Shown here piece by piece: positions 54,387-63,817 of a stretch of 64,000 nt of DNA. Source of the stretch: Pseudomonas helleri (lineage in GTDB: Bacteria > Pseudomonadota > Gammaproteobacteria > Pseudomonadales > Pseudomonadaceae). The translations under genes and the position numbers were made by a program. Where the stretch lies: contig NZ_WIWC01000025.1 of assembly GCF_009600315.1 (NCBI RefSeq), positions 1 through 64,000 of the forward strand. Direction: 5' to 3'. A model generated the notes under the pieces. It did not search any database. It was not told the DNA's origin and saw nothing but the letters and a program-made list of their open reading frames with translations. Within the stretch, counting starts at the first letter, position 1; the number at the start of each line of letters is the position of its first letter.

Positions 54387-54923
54387 ATGACAGAACACCC
54401 AACAACCCTGCGCCTCAAAGAAGACACACACTGTCCTGCGGCGAACGCTCAACCGATAACACTTCAGATCAACGGGCAGTTGTACCCGCTGGAGGTGCCT
54501 GCCAATGCGATTTTGCTTGATGTGGTCCGCGACCGTTTGCAACTGACCGGCACCAAAAAAGGCTGTGATCACGGCCAATGCGGTGCCTGCACGTTGCTGG
54601 TCAATGGTGTGGCGATCAACTCGTGCCTGTCACTGGCGGTTCAACACGATGGCGACAGCATCACCACCATCGAGGGATTGGCTGAGGGCGACGCGCTGCA
54701 CCCCGTGCAACAAGCCTTTTGGGAACATGACGCCTTTCAATGTGGCTACTGCACCACCGGGCAGATCATGAGCGCCGTGGCCTTGCTTAATGATCCTGGC
54801 ATTTCGCCGGACGATGCCAGCGTCAGGGAGGCCATGAGTGGCAATATCTGCCGCTGCGGTGCGTATAAAAACATTCTGGCGGCCGTGCAGTCGGCGCGCG
54901 TCAAAATGGCGGGGGGTGTCTGA
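54387..54923 (+). CDS. paoA: Aldehyde oxidoreductase 2Fe-2S subunit (PaoA-like)
   Basis: 178 aa, electron-transfer subunit of a xanthine-oxidase-family enzyme. The plant-type cluster is GCDHGQCGACTLL plus a later Cys, and the second cluster uses CGYCTTGQ and NICRCGAY. Closest to E. coli PaoA (YagT), but the N-terminus has no twin-Arg motif or hydrophobic segment, so this enzyme should stay in the cytoplasm. AAGGTG upstream of the ATG at 54387. Its stop overlaps the next start as TGATG. Confidence 0.88.
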   Translation: MTEHPTTLRLKEDTHCPAANAQPITLQINGQLYPLEVPANAILLDVVRDRLQLTGTKKGCDHGQCGACTLLVNGVAINSCLSLAVQHDGDSITTIEGLAEGDALHPVQQAFWEHDAFQCGYCTTGQIMSAVALLNDPGISPDDASVREAMSGNICRCGAYKNILAAVQSARVKMAGGV

Positions 54924-55921
54924 TGCAGACCTTCGATTACGTGCGGGCGCAGTCGTGCGCCCATGCTGTCAACTCGGCATCAACGCTGGAACTGACCCGG
55001 TATCTGGCAGGCGGCACCACGCTTCTGGACTTGATGAAGCTGGATGTGGTTAAGGCTGACCATTTGGTCGACATCAACCGATTGCCCTTGCAGCAGGTTG
55101 AAACCCTGGACGACGGTCGTTTGCGCATCGGGGCGTTGGTCAGCAATACCGCGCTGGCGCGTCATCCGCAGGTCGTGACACATTACCCGGTGCTGGCTCA
55201 AGCGATCATGGCCGGGGCTTCCACGCAGTTGCGCAATAAAGCCACCACCGCTGGCAACGTCATGCAGCGGGTGCGCTGCAATTATTTCCGCGATGGGGTT
55301 TCACCTTGCAACAAGCGCCAGCCCGGCTCGGGGTGCGCAGCGCTTGGGGGGCTTAATCGAAGTGTGCATGCCGTGCTGGGAACCAGCGATCACTGCATTG
55401 CCAGCCATCCTTCCGATATGTGTGTGGCCATGGCGGCCATTGGTGCGCAGGTCACGCTGCAAAACCCGCAGGGGCAGTCACGAGAAGTCAATTTTGCTGA
55501 TTTCCATCTGCTGCCCGGTGACACGCCGTGGCGTGAACATGCCCTTGAGCCCCACGAACTGATTACCCACGTGACCCTGGATGCGCCGCTGGGCACCAGT
55601 CGTTCCGGCTACTTGAAACTGCGCGACCGCACGTCTTACCAGTTCGCACTGGCGTCGAGTGCCATCATTCTGGTGATGGACGGGCCCACCGTGATCGAGG
55701 CGCGTATTGCCCTCGGCGGCGTGGCCACCAAGCCGTGGCGTGCCGTTGAAGCCGAACAGCACCTCATCGGGCAAAGAATGTCTGCGCAGCTCATGTCAGA
55801 GGTGGCCGAAATGGCTCTGAAAGACGCGCGGGCCTACGCGCACAATGCTTACAAAATCCCCCTCGGCCAGCAGGTCATTGCGCGCAACCTTCGCGACCTG
55901 ACGGCGCAGGAGTCTGTATGA
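54923..55921 (+). CDS. paoB: Aldehyde oxidoreductase FAD subunit (PaoB-like)
   Basis: 332 aa. The FAD-binding AGGTTLLDLMK and AGASTQLRNKATTAGNV are of the xanthine dehydrogenase medium-subunit type. Like E. coli PaoB it carries an insertion with RCNYFRDGVSPCNKR and GSGCAAL, whose four Cys hold an extra 4Fe-4S cluster, confirming the Pao subgroup. Coupled by overlaps to both neighbours. Confidence 0.9.
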   Translation: MQTFDYVRAQSCAHAVNSASTLELTRYLAGGTTLLDLMKLDVVKADHLVDINRLPLQQVETLDDGRLRIGALVSNTALARHPQVVTHYPVLAQAIMAGASTQLRNKATTAGNVMQRVRCNYFRDGVSPCNKRQPGSGCAALGGLNRSVHAVLGTSDHCIASHPSDMCVAMAAIGAQVTLQNPQGQSREVNFADFHLLPGDTPWREHALEPHELITHVTLDAPLGTSRSGYLKLRDRTSYQFALASSAIILVMDGPTVIEARIALGGVATKPWRAVEAEQHLIGQRMSAQLMSEVAEMALKDARAYAHNAYKIPLGQQVIARNLRDLTAQESV

Positions 55922-58137
55922 ACGAATCCATTATCGGTGTTCCTCAACGCAGGATTGACGGGCGGCTAAAGGTCAGCGGTACAGCTGACTATGCCGCCGA
56001 TCATTCGATGCCGGGCCTGCTGTATGCATATGGTGTGTACAGCACTATAGCTCGCGGCCAGATACGCACGATTGATGATGCCAAGGCGCTGCAAATGCCT
56101 GGCGTCGTCAGCATCGTGCATCATCTCAATTGCCCCAAACTCCATCGCACGCCTGCCACGCCGATGGACATGAGCAAAATTTTGAATGCCAGCAAAGTCG
56201 ATGAGTTTCGCACCCCGTTCGAAGATGATCAGGTGTCATACCCCGGTCAATTTATGGCGCTGGTAGTAGCCGAAACCTTTGAACAGGCCAGGGCCGCGGC
56301 GTATCAGGTGTCGGTGGACTATGAAGTTGCCGAGCCGATAACCAGCCTGACCGAAGGCCTGAAGGCACAGGCTGCTCAGGACGGCGCAGGCGGGCACTCA
56401 CGGGGCAAACCGGAGCCCGCATTTGCTTCTGCGGCCAAAAAAATTGACGTGACCTACACCACACCCGTCGAAAATCACAACCCGATGGAAATGCACGCGA
56501 CCACGGCATGGTGGGAGGAGGGCTGTCTTTTTGTGTACGAAAGCACTCAGGGCGTGGTCAACCATCGCAATGTATTGGCTAATGTGTTCGATTTACCCCC
56601 TGATCGGGTTGAAGTACGTGCACCTTTTATCGGTTCAGGATTTGGCAGCAAGCTATGGCCGTGGCCGCATTCCATAGCCGCCTGCGTGGCGGCGAAAATC
56701 ACCGGTCGACCTGTGCAATTGATGTTGCCCAGAGCGCAGATGTTCACCACCAGTGGCCATCGCCCGCAAACCTCGCAACGCATGCGTCTGGCCACAGACA
56801 GCAAAGGCAAACTGGTATCGCTGCGCCATGAGTCAATCAACAGCACGTCTACTACCGATGCCTATACCGAAACCTGCGCCAGCGTTACAAAAAGTCTGTA
56901 CGCCTGCCCGAATGTGCTGGTCAGCCATAAAAATGTGCCGGTGAACCGTGGCACGCCCACCTCGATGCGGGCTCCCGGTGCCGCCCCCGGTTTATTTGCC
57001 CTTGAGTCGGCCATCGATGAAATGGCGCTGGACGCGGGTATCGATCCACTGGCTTTTCGCCTGCTCAATCGGGCTGCCAAGGATGAAAGTGTCGACCTGC
57101 CGTGGTCCAGCAACCACCTTGAAGAGGCCATGAACGTCGCGGCGCAGAAAATCGGCTGGCAGCAGCGCAACCCTGAAATCGGCTCCATGCGCGAAGGCGA
57201 CGAAATCATTGGCTACGGTATGGGCGCGTGTAATTGGGAGGCGTCTCAAGTACCGACCGATGCCCGAGTGCTTCTGCGTGCGGACGGTACGGCGTTGGCG
57301 CAATGCGGCCTGCAAGATATAGGCACCGGCACTTACACGGTGGTAGCGCAGACGCTCAGCCAGTTGTCCGGGCTGGCGCTGGAGCGCATTGAAGTGCAGT
57401 TGGGCAGTTCCGCGTACCCGCCCGGCGCAATGTCCGGCGGATCGTGGGCTACCTCGAGTGTCATGTCTGCCATCGCCGGCGCGACCCGACAAGCGCTGGA
57501 CAACTTGCGCCAGATCGCCGTGTTGAAAGGGGCGCCCTTTGAAGGTCAAAAAACCGAAAACCTTCAGGTAGAAGAAGGGTACTTGGTATGTGACGGTCAG
57601 CGCGCCTCATTCGGTCAAATCCTCGATTCACAGCAGGTGGCTCACGCTGAAGGCAACTACCAGAGCGGGGGCGCCAAAACCGATACCTATTCCTTCCGAT
57701 CATTTGGCGCACATTTTGTGGAAGTACGTTGGGACCCCGGCATTTCGCACTTGCGCGTGGCCCGTGTGGTCAGCGCCATTGACGTGGGCCAGGTGGTTAA
57801 CCCGCTGGCCGCGCGCAATCAGGTGGAAGGGGCCATTGTCATGGGCATTGGCATGGCGCTGTTCGAGGCGGGCGAGAACGACCCGCGCAGCGGATTGCCG
57901 ACCAACAATAATTACGCTGAATACCTGGTGCCGGTGCATGCCGACCAGCCTGATATCGATATCACCCTGCTGGATTATCCCGACCTCAACTTCAGTGAAT
58001 TCGGTGCTCGCGGCATCGGCGAAATTGGTATCACCGGACTGGCCGCGGCCATTGCCAATGCGGTGTACCACGCCACCGGCATACGAGTGCGTGACCTGCC
58101 CATCACCAAGGAAAAATTGATGCATGGACTCGCTTGA
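55918..58137 (+). CDS. paoC: Aldehyde oxidoreductase molybdenum subunit (PaoC-like)
   Basis: 739 aa, the catalytic subunit with molybdopterin cytosine dinucleotide. Recognisable segments include APFIGSGFGSKLWPWPH, GTPTSMRAPGAAPGLFALES and a C-terminal GIGEIGITGLAAAIANA with the catalytic Glu. It oxidises aldehydes to carboxylic acids. Specificity (aromatic, as for E. coli PaoABC, or other) is not readable. Overlaps paoB by 4 bp and paoD by 14 bp. Confidence 0.9.
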   Translation: MNESIIGVPQRRIDGRLKVSGTADYAADHSMPGLLYAYGVYSTIARGQIRTIDDAKALQMPGVVSIVHHLNCPKLHRTPATPMDMSKILNASKVDEFRTPFEDDQVSYPGQFMALVVAETFEQARAAAYQVSVDYEVAEPITSLTEGLKAQAAQDGAGGHSRGKPEPAFASAAKKIDVTYTTPVENHNPMEMHATTAWWEEGCLFVYESTQGVVNHRNVLANVFDLPPDRVEVRAPFIGSGFGSKLWPWPHSIAACVAAKITGRPVQLMLPRAQMFTTSGHRPQTSQRMRLATDSKGKLVSLRHESINSTSTTDAYTETCASVTKSLYACPNVLVSHKNVPVNRGTPTSMRAPGAAPGLFALESAIDEMALDAGIDPLAFRLLNRAAKDESVDLPWSSNHLEEAMNVAAQKIGWQQRNPEIGSMREGDEIIGYGMGACNWEASQVPTDARVLLRADGTALAQCGLQDIGTGTYTVVAQTLSQLSGLALERIEVQLGSSAYPPGAMSGGSWATSSVMSAIAGATRQALDNLRQIAVLKGAPFEGQKTENLQVEEGYLVCDGQRASFGQILDSQQVAHAEGNYQSGGAKTDTYSFRSFGAHFVEVRWDPGISHLRVARVVSAIDVGQVVNPLAARNQVEGAIVMGIGMALFEAGENDPRSGLPTNNNYAEYLVPVHADQPDIDITLLDYPDLNFSEFGARGIGEIGITGLAAAIANAVYHATGIRVRDLPITKEKLMHGLA

Positions 58138-59107
58138 TCTACAGGTTGTGCAGCGCGCCCAGGGCTGGATAGCTACGGGTCAATCCATCTGGCTGTGTAC
58201 GGTTGTGTCGACCTTCGGCTCTGCGCCGCGTGGCCCGGGTGCCATGCTGGTGGCGTTGCCGACGGGTGAATACACCGGCTCGTTGTCAGGTGGCTGCGTC
58301 GAAGAAGACTTTATGGAGCGTCTCTCACAGGGCCATTTTGCTGAACACAATCATGTAGTGCGCTACGGCGAGGGAGGGCTGGCACCCAATGTGGCCTTGC
58401 CCTGCGGCGGCGTGTTGGACGTATTGATTGAGTACATGCCCGCCGGCGAAGAGACAGCCGAACACCTACAGGCCATGCAGTGCGCACTGGGCGGGCAATA
58501 CCTGGCCACTCGAACCATTCAGCTCGGCAGTTCGCGCAGATGCCTGGCGCGCAGCGATGAAAACGGGCCAAGGGTATCGCGCCAGGTCGATGAGGTTGCT
58601 ATCAGGGTGGGTTCTGTGCGGCGGTTGCTGCTGGCCGGTTTGTCTCCGGTGGCCGAGTTTTGTGCCAGTTTTGCCTTGGCTTTGGGCTATGAAGTGATCC
58701 TGTGTGATCCAAGGCCAGAGGTCATCGAGCGGTTCTCCATGCCCGGTGTGCAGGTTCACAAGCGCCTGCCCTCGGCCTATATCGAAGAAAACGGCTGTCA
58801 TGCCACCACCGCAGTCGTCGCCCTGACCCATGACCCTCGGCTGGATGACTTGACCCTAATGGAAGCCGTCAGAACCGATGCTTTTTACATTGGCGCCATG
58901 GGCTCTCAACGCACCAGTGCCAAAAGATTTGAGCGCTTGGAGCGTATTGGCGGGCTCGATGCTCAGGCATTGGCCCGCATCCATGCGCCGATAGGATTGC
59001 GCCTTGGCAGCAAAACCCCGGCTGAAATTGCCCTGGCGGTCATGGCCGATATTCTGCGCGTCTCCAATGGTATTAGTCACTCCACTCTGGGCACTGTCAC
59101 TCACTAA
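58124..59107 (+). CDS. paoD: XdhC/PaoD-type molybdenum cofactor maturation protein
   Basis: 327 aa. The N-terminal VVSTFGSAPRGPGAMLV and SLSGGCVEEDF form the XdhC_CoxI domain, and the C-terminal Rossmann part has GAMGSQRTSAKRFERL. It binds and loads the modified cofactor into the molybdenum subunit and is not part of the mature enzyme. A hairpin at 59137-59163 probably ends the transcript. Confidence 0.88.
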   Translation: MDSLDLQVVQRAQGWIATGQSIWLCTVVSTFGSAPRGPGAMLVALPTGEYTGSLSGGCVEEDFMERLSQGHFAEHNHVVRYGEGGLAPNVALPCGGVLDVLIEYMPAGEETAEHLQAMQCALGGQYLATRTIQLGSSRRCLARSDENGPRVSRQVDEVAIRVGSVRRLLLAGLSPVAEFCASFALALGYEVILCDPRPEVIERFSMPGVQVHKRLPSAYIEENGCHATTAVVALTHDPRLDDLTLMEAVRTDAFYIGAMGSQRTSAKRFERLERIGGLDAQALARIHAPIGLRLGSKTPAEIALAVMADILRVSNGISHSTLGTVTH

Positions 59108-59136
59108 GTGTTTCAACTCATTGATCGTATTGGTCG

Positions 59137-59163
59137 TGCCCGACAAGTGCAATTTGTCGGGCA
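59137..59163 (+). terminator. Terminator candidate after the pao operon
   Basis: TGCCCGACAA pairs with TTGTCGGGCA across a 7-nt loop, 29 bp beyond the paoD stop, with a T/G-rich tail. A good intrinsic terminator candidate despite a modest T run. Confidence 0.7.
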
Positions 59164-59671
59164 TGTCTGGTGTTAATCCAAATATGCCATCGTCTACCCA
59201 TTGTTTATTTAAGGTGCGGATGACATACAGCTGAGAAAACTCTTACGATCGTGACGGAATAGTCTTAGAGCGCTTTATTAGGATCAAGTACAGGTGCGGT
59301 TCTTGCTGAATTGAAGGCACGGAATGATAGTCGGGTGTAATTGAAAACTATTGTTACAAGTTTTTATTAGTAGGGTCGTACTGATCATTAAGTTGTCCTG
59401 GCATCGAGAGGTTGAAAGACATCTGGGTGGCAGATCACATTCCCTCGAATATTATTGTAGGGAATTTCTTATTGCAGCTAAGGATCTATCCGATTTTTCT
59501 GTTGGGGGTGGATTATTGTATTCAGATAATTCAACCTTGTAGGTGGGCTCAATACAAGTTGACCAGTACGACTAGTACATCGCTTTAGAAAGGGGATTTA
59601 TTTGCCATGGCGGGCGTTGGTTTAAAGTCGGCTACGGGTATGAATTCAAGTCTTATTGTTGCGGAGGAATT
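59164..59671. promoter_or_regulatory. AT-rich leader upstream of the T6SS operon
   Basis: 508 bp, clearly more AT-rich than the flanking genes, without a supported coding region. It should carry the promoter for tssB. I found no clear sigma-54 GG-N10-GC element. A 63-codon frame at 59351-59542 lacks a ribosome site and is not called. Confidence 0.5.
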
Positions 59672-60175
59672 ATGGCTTCGAATAGTTTTCAAAATGAAGT
59701 ACCCAAGGCCAGGATCAATATCAAGCTGGACTTGCATACGGGCGGGGCACAGAAGAAGGTCGAGTTACCCCTCAAACTCATGGTGATGGGCGATTACAGT
59801 AACGGTAAGGAACAGCGCCCGTTATCCGAAAGAAGTAAAGCCAACATCAACAAAAATAATTTCGACAGCGTATTGGCTGAGTTTTCTCCGGCCTTGAACT
59901 TGGCAGTGGAAAATACGTTGGTTGATGACAACTCAGACACCGCCGTCGAGTTGAAATTTCAGAATATGAAAGACTTTGAGCCCGAGCAGGTGGCCCGACA
60001 AATACCGCAACTACGTGCTTTGTTAGCGATGCGTAACCTGTTGCGTGATCTCAAATCGAACCTGCTGGACAACGCTACCTTCCGTAACGAGTTAGAGCGC
60101 ATCCTCAAGGATGATGCGTTGAGTGATGAGTTGCGAGCGGAATTGGCTGCTTTGGCTCCCCAGGAAACTCGTTAA
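59672..60175 (+). CDS. tssB: Type VI secretion sheath protein TssB (VipA)
   Basis: 167 aa, small subunit of the contractile sheath. It begins NSFQNEVPKARINIKLDL and has LPLKLMVMGDYS, FQNMKDFEPEQVARQIPQL and LRALLAMRNLLRDLKSNL, all VipA hallmarks. GGAGG upstream of the ATG. First gene of the operon in this window. Confidence 0.95.
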   Translation: MASNSFQNEVPKARINIKLDLHTGGAQKKVELPLKLMVMGDYSNGKEQRPLSERSKANINKNNFDSVLAEFSPALNLAVENTLVDDNSDTAVELKFQNMKDFEPEQVARQIPQLRALLAMRNLLRDLKSNLLDNATFRNELERILKDDALSDELRAELAALAPQETR

Positions 60176-60209
60176 TTACCCACGGTTCGTTGTGTAGGAA
60201 ATACAAATC

Positions 60210-61748
60210 ATGTCTCAAGAACAAACCTCTGCATCTTCGCGCAGTGCGGTAGCTATGGCTGATGAAAGCCAAAGTGTATACGGGCACTTATTTGGCAAGA
60301 TCAATCTCAGTCCGGTCGCGCAACTGACGGGTATCGAATACTTTCAGAGTGCTGAGGCGTTGGCCGACGCGTCTGCCGATGAACGCGTGACCGCCGCTGT
60401 CAGTGTATTTTTGAACCTGCTTAAAAAGTCGTCGCAAAAAGTTGAGCGCCTCGATAAAACGCTTCTGGATGAACACATTGCTTCATTGGATGCGCAAATT
60501 AGCCGTCAATTGGATGCTGTCATGCACCATCCTGATTTCCAGCGCGTTGAGTCGACGTGGCGGGGAGTGAAATCGCTGATTGATCAGACTGATTTTCGCC
60601 AGAACGTGCGCATCGAATTGTTGGATATCAGCAAGGATCACCTGATTCAAGATTTCGACGATGCACCGGAAATCGCTCAAAGTGGTTTGTATCTCCATAC
60701 CTACACGCAAGAGTACGACACACCGGGTGGTGAGCCGATTGCGGCGGCTATATCCAACTACGAGTTCGGTCGTGGTCCACAGGATATTGCCCTGCTGCGC
60801 AATATTTCAAAAGTGTCCGCTGCCGCTCACATGCCATTTATTGGGGCCGTAGGCCCGGAGTTCTTCGGCAAGGAGTCGATGGAAGAAGTGGCTGCCATTA
60901 AAGATATTGGCAACTACTTTGATCGTGCTGAATACATTAAGTGGAAGGCGTTCCGCGACAGCGATGACTCCCGTTATATCGGTCTTACAATGCCTCGCGT
61001 TCTGGGTCGACTGCCTTATGGGCCCGACACCATTCCCGTACGCAGTTTCAATTACGTCGAAAGCGTTAAAGGCCCGGATCACGATAAATATTTGTGGACT
61101 AACGCCTCCTTTGCCTTCGCTGCAAACATGATGAAAAGCTTCATCGCTAATGGCTGGTGTGTACAAATTCGCGGACCACAGTCTGGCGGTGCGGTCACAG
61201 ATCTGCCGATTCATTTGTACGACCTGGGTACAGGCAACCAAGTGAAGATTCCTTCTGAGGTGATGATTCCGGAGACCCGTGAATTTGAATTCGCCAATCT
61301 CGGTTTCATCCCGCTTTCGTATTACAAAAATCGCGATTACTCATGCTTCTTTTCGGCCAATTCCGCCCAGAAGCCGGCGTTGTATGACACGCCAGATGCC
61401 ACTGCCAACAGCCGTATCAACTCGCGCTTGCCCTACATTTTCCTACTGTCGCGTATCGCTCATTACCTCAAGTTGATTCAGCGCGAAAACATCGGCACCA
61501 CCAAAGATCGTCGCTTGTTAGAGCTGGAGCTGAACAAGTGGATCGGCGGTTTGGTCACCGAAATGACTGACCCTGGCGATGACCTTCAAGCATCACACCC
61601 GCTGCGTGAAGCCAAAGTGATCGTAGAAGATATCGACGATAACCCGGGTTTCTTCCGCGTCAAATTGTATGCCGTCCCTCACTTTCAGGTGGAAGGGATG
61701 GACGTCAATTTGTCGCTGGTTTCACAAATGCCTAAAGCGAAAGCCTGA
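60210..61748 (+). CDS. tssC: Type VI secretion sheath protein TssC (VipB)
   Basis: 512 aa, large sheath subunit. Typical motifs are STWRGVKSLIDQTDFRQNV, EYDTPGGEPIAAAISNYEFG, FGKESMEEVAAIKDI and the C-terminal QVEGMDVNLSLVSQMP. It pairs with TssB. The start is 34 nt after the tssB stop with a weak ribosome site. Confidence 0.95.
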   Translation: MSQEQTSASSRSAVAMADESQSVYGHLFGKINLSPVAQLTGIEYFQSAEALADASADERVTAAVSVFLNLLKKSSQKVERLDKTLLDEHIASLDAQISRQLDAVMHHPDFQRVESTWRGVKSLIDQTDFRQNVRIELLDISKDHLIQDFDDAPEIAQSGLYLHTYTQEYDTPGGEPIAAAISNYEFGRGPQDIALLRNISKVSAAAHMPFIGAVGPEFFGKESMEEVAAIKDIGNYFDRAEYIKWKAFRDSDDSRYIGLTMPRVLGRLPYGPDTIPVRSFNYVESVKGPDHDKYLWTNASFAFAANMMKSFIANGWCVQIRGPQSGGAVTDLPIHLYDLGTGNQVKIPSEVMIPETREFEFANLGFIPLSYYKNRDYSCFFSANSAQKPALYDTPDATANSRINSRLPYIFLLSRIAHYLKLIQRENIGTTKDRRLLELELNKWIGGLVTEMTDPGDDLQASHPLREAKVIVEDIDDNPGFFRVKLYAVPHFQVEGMDVNLSLVSQMPKAKA

Positions 61749-61771
61749 TTCACTCGTAGGGAAACGATTCC

Positions 61772-63127
61772 ATGAAGATCGACCGCCCCATGTGGGCCGC
61801 GGGAACTTTACTGTCTCCGCAACAATTCCAGCAGCAGGCCCGCTGGGAAGCGTGGGCCAATGACCGTTTGGCTCATCTGTCTTTGGTGCACCCGTGGGGT
61901 GTGCAGGCGGTTATGTTTGACCTGGAGGCCTTGCGATTGGGCAAGCTCAAGGCCGCTCATATTCGTTTGCGCATGTCCGATGGTGTATTGATCGATACAG
62001 ATCTCGTGGATCGATTACCTCCTGCGCTGGAATTGGCTGGACTGCTGCCCGACGATATTCAGTCCGCCCTGTTGCTCCTGGCCTTGCCACTGGAGCAAGC
62101 CAATGGCAATAACTGTTTGCTTGAGGGTGGCAGGGCAGAACGGCCCATCCGTTATCGACAAGACTGGCGCAAAGTCCAGGACGTCTATGCCGATGAGATG
62201 CAGTCGATTGGCGTGCTTGAACACGCGTTAAGCCTGCGTCTGGACAGCGATGAAAACGGTGATTACATAACATGCCCATTGGCACGATTGGTGCGCGACG
62301 GTCATGGCAACTGGAGTCTTGATTCCAGCTATGTACCACCACTGCTCAACTTTGATGCTCACTCAGGTTTGCTGACGCAACTGGATAATCTATTGACCCA
62401 GTTGTCCGCCAAACGCCAGCGACTGATGGGTATGCGTCGCGAAAGCAATCAGCGCATGGCCGACTTCGCGGTGGCGGACGTGTCTTTATTCTGGCTACTC
62501 AATGCCTTGAACACCTATCAGCCGGTATTGGCCGATATCAAGGCTCATCCTGCGAGGCACCCCGAGCAAGTCTATCTGGAGCTGGTCAAGCTGGCTGGCA
62601 GCCTGCTGACCTTTTCTCTGGAACATGACATCGACAAAATTCCAGCTTATCGGCATGAGCAACTGGAAAGCGTTTTCCCACCGTTGATGAGCACCCTTTC
62701 AACCTTGCTGGAAGCGAGTCTGCCGTCGAGGGTTATCGCTCTGGAATTGGAGGAGCGAGGGGCTAATCGCTGGCAGGTGAGTCTCAATGATGCGCGCTTG
62801 CGTGAGCCGGATGGAGCGGACTTTTACCTTTCTGTGCGTTGCCGACTACCTGCCGTGCAGTTGCAGGAACAGTTCCCGCGTTTGTGCAAAGTCGGTACAC
62901 CCGACGAGGTCGATCACCTGGTCAATGTTGCGCTTGAAGGTGTGCCATTGCAGTCGCTTAGCCACGTCCCGGCAGCGATTCCGTTGCGGTTGGAGAATCA
63001 GTACTTCGCGCTTGATCTTGGCCATGCGAAAGGGCGGGCCATGTTGAGTGAAGGGGTGTGTGCCTTCTACGTGCCAAGCACATTGGCCGACGTGAAACTA
63101 GAACTGTTCGCGGTGTTGCGCACATGA
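61772..63127 (+). CDS. tssK: Type VI secretion baseplate protein TssK
   Basis: 451 aa, trimeric adaptor between the baseplate and the membrane complex. N-terminal MKIDRPMWAAGTLLSPQQFQQQARW and an internal FSLEHDIDKIPAYRHEQLESVF are family features. GTAGGGAAA upstream. The stop overlaps tssL as ATGA. Confidence 0.93.
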   Translation: MKIDRPMWAAGTLLSPQQFQQQARWEAWANDRLAHLSLVHPWGVQAVMFDLEALRLGKLKAAHIRLRMSDGVLIDTDLVDRLPPALELAGLLPDDIQSALLLLALPLEQANGNNCLLEGGRAERPIRYRQDWRKVQDVYADEMQSIGVLEHALSLRLDSDENGDYITCPLARLVRDGHGNWSLDSSYVPPLLNFDAHSGLLTQLDNLLTQLSAKRQRLMGMRRESNQRMADFAVADVSLFWLLNALNTYQPVLADIKAHPARHPEQVYLELVKLAGSLLTFSLEHDIDKIPAYRHEQLESVFPPLMSTLSTLLEASLPSRVIALELEERGANRWQVSLNDARLREPDGADFYLSVRCRLPAVQLQEQFPRLCKVGTPDEVDHLVNVALEGVPLQSLSHVPAAIPLRLENQYFALDLGHAKGRAMLSEGVCAFYVPSTLADVKLELFAVLRT

Positions 63128-63810
63128 ATATGAATGAGTCAAAAAAACAGTTCCAAAGCCCAGTGGATGTCATTGATGGGGTGCTGCAAGACACCTATCT
63201 ATTGGTTGTGACATTGCGCCAAGGGGCAGAGGTGCCTAACAGCCCGCAGTTGTGGGCGCTTTGTGTAGAGCTAATTGAGCGTGTTCGTCAGCAGCTCAAG
63301 CAGGCGGGCTTGAGCCAGATCAGCATTGACCATATCAGTCATGCGCAATGCGCTCTGCTGGATGAAACCGTGCTCACGTTTGCCAAAGATGACGCCCATG
63401 CCACATGGGCCAGCGAGCCTCTGCAGGCCAAGTTCTTCAACAGCCATCAGGCGGGCGAGTCTCTCTATGAAGACATGCGTGAGGTCGTGCATCAGCCTAC
63501 GCCTGATATGCATGCAGTGACTGCGTTTCAGCGAGTGCTAATGCTGGGCTTTCACGGCCGTTATCGAACACTTGAAGCACCTGAGCGTCAGTTGCTGTTG
63601 GCAGCGCTGACAGAGCGAGTTGCCCCGTTGGCGATCAATGTGGGTATGACTGCGCGCTCTGTTATTGGGCGACGAACCCACGGCTTAAGTGTTTGGCGTT
63701 CACCCTTGGGCAATCTGTCAGCGATAGCGTTATTGCTGCTGGGTGTTTGGTGGGGGCTCAACCATCTGCTGGATGCAATGATTACGGCCCTGCTGCCGGG
63801 TCAGGCGTGA
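63124..63810 (+). CDS. tssL: Type VI secretion membrane protein TssL (DotU-type)
   Basis: 228 aa, short DotU-type TssL without a peptidoglycan-binding extension. The cytoplasmic domain contains DETVLTFAKDDAHATWASEPLQAKFF and LMLGFHGRYR. One C-terminal helix (AIALLLLGVWWGLNHLL, about 200-217) anchors it. The ATG at 63124 overlaps the tssK stop; an earlier in-frame extension is not used. Confidence 0.9.
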   Translation: MNMNESKKQFQSPVDVIDGVLQDTYLLVVTLRQGAEVPNSPQLWALCVELIERVRQQLKQAGLSQISIDHISHAQCALLDETVLTFAKDDAHATWASEPLQAKFFNSHQAGESLYEDMREVVHQPTPDMHAVTAFQRVLMLGFHGRYRTLEAPERQLLLAALTERVAPLAINVGMTARSVIGRRTHGLSVWRSPLGNLSAIALLLLGVWWGLNHLLDAMITALLPGQA

Positions 63811-63817
63811 CAGACAG

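Noticed and set aside
59351..59542. 63-codon frame in the T6SS leader
   Set aside because: No ribosome site or recognisable domain; composition is like the surrounding non-coding DNA.
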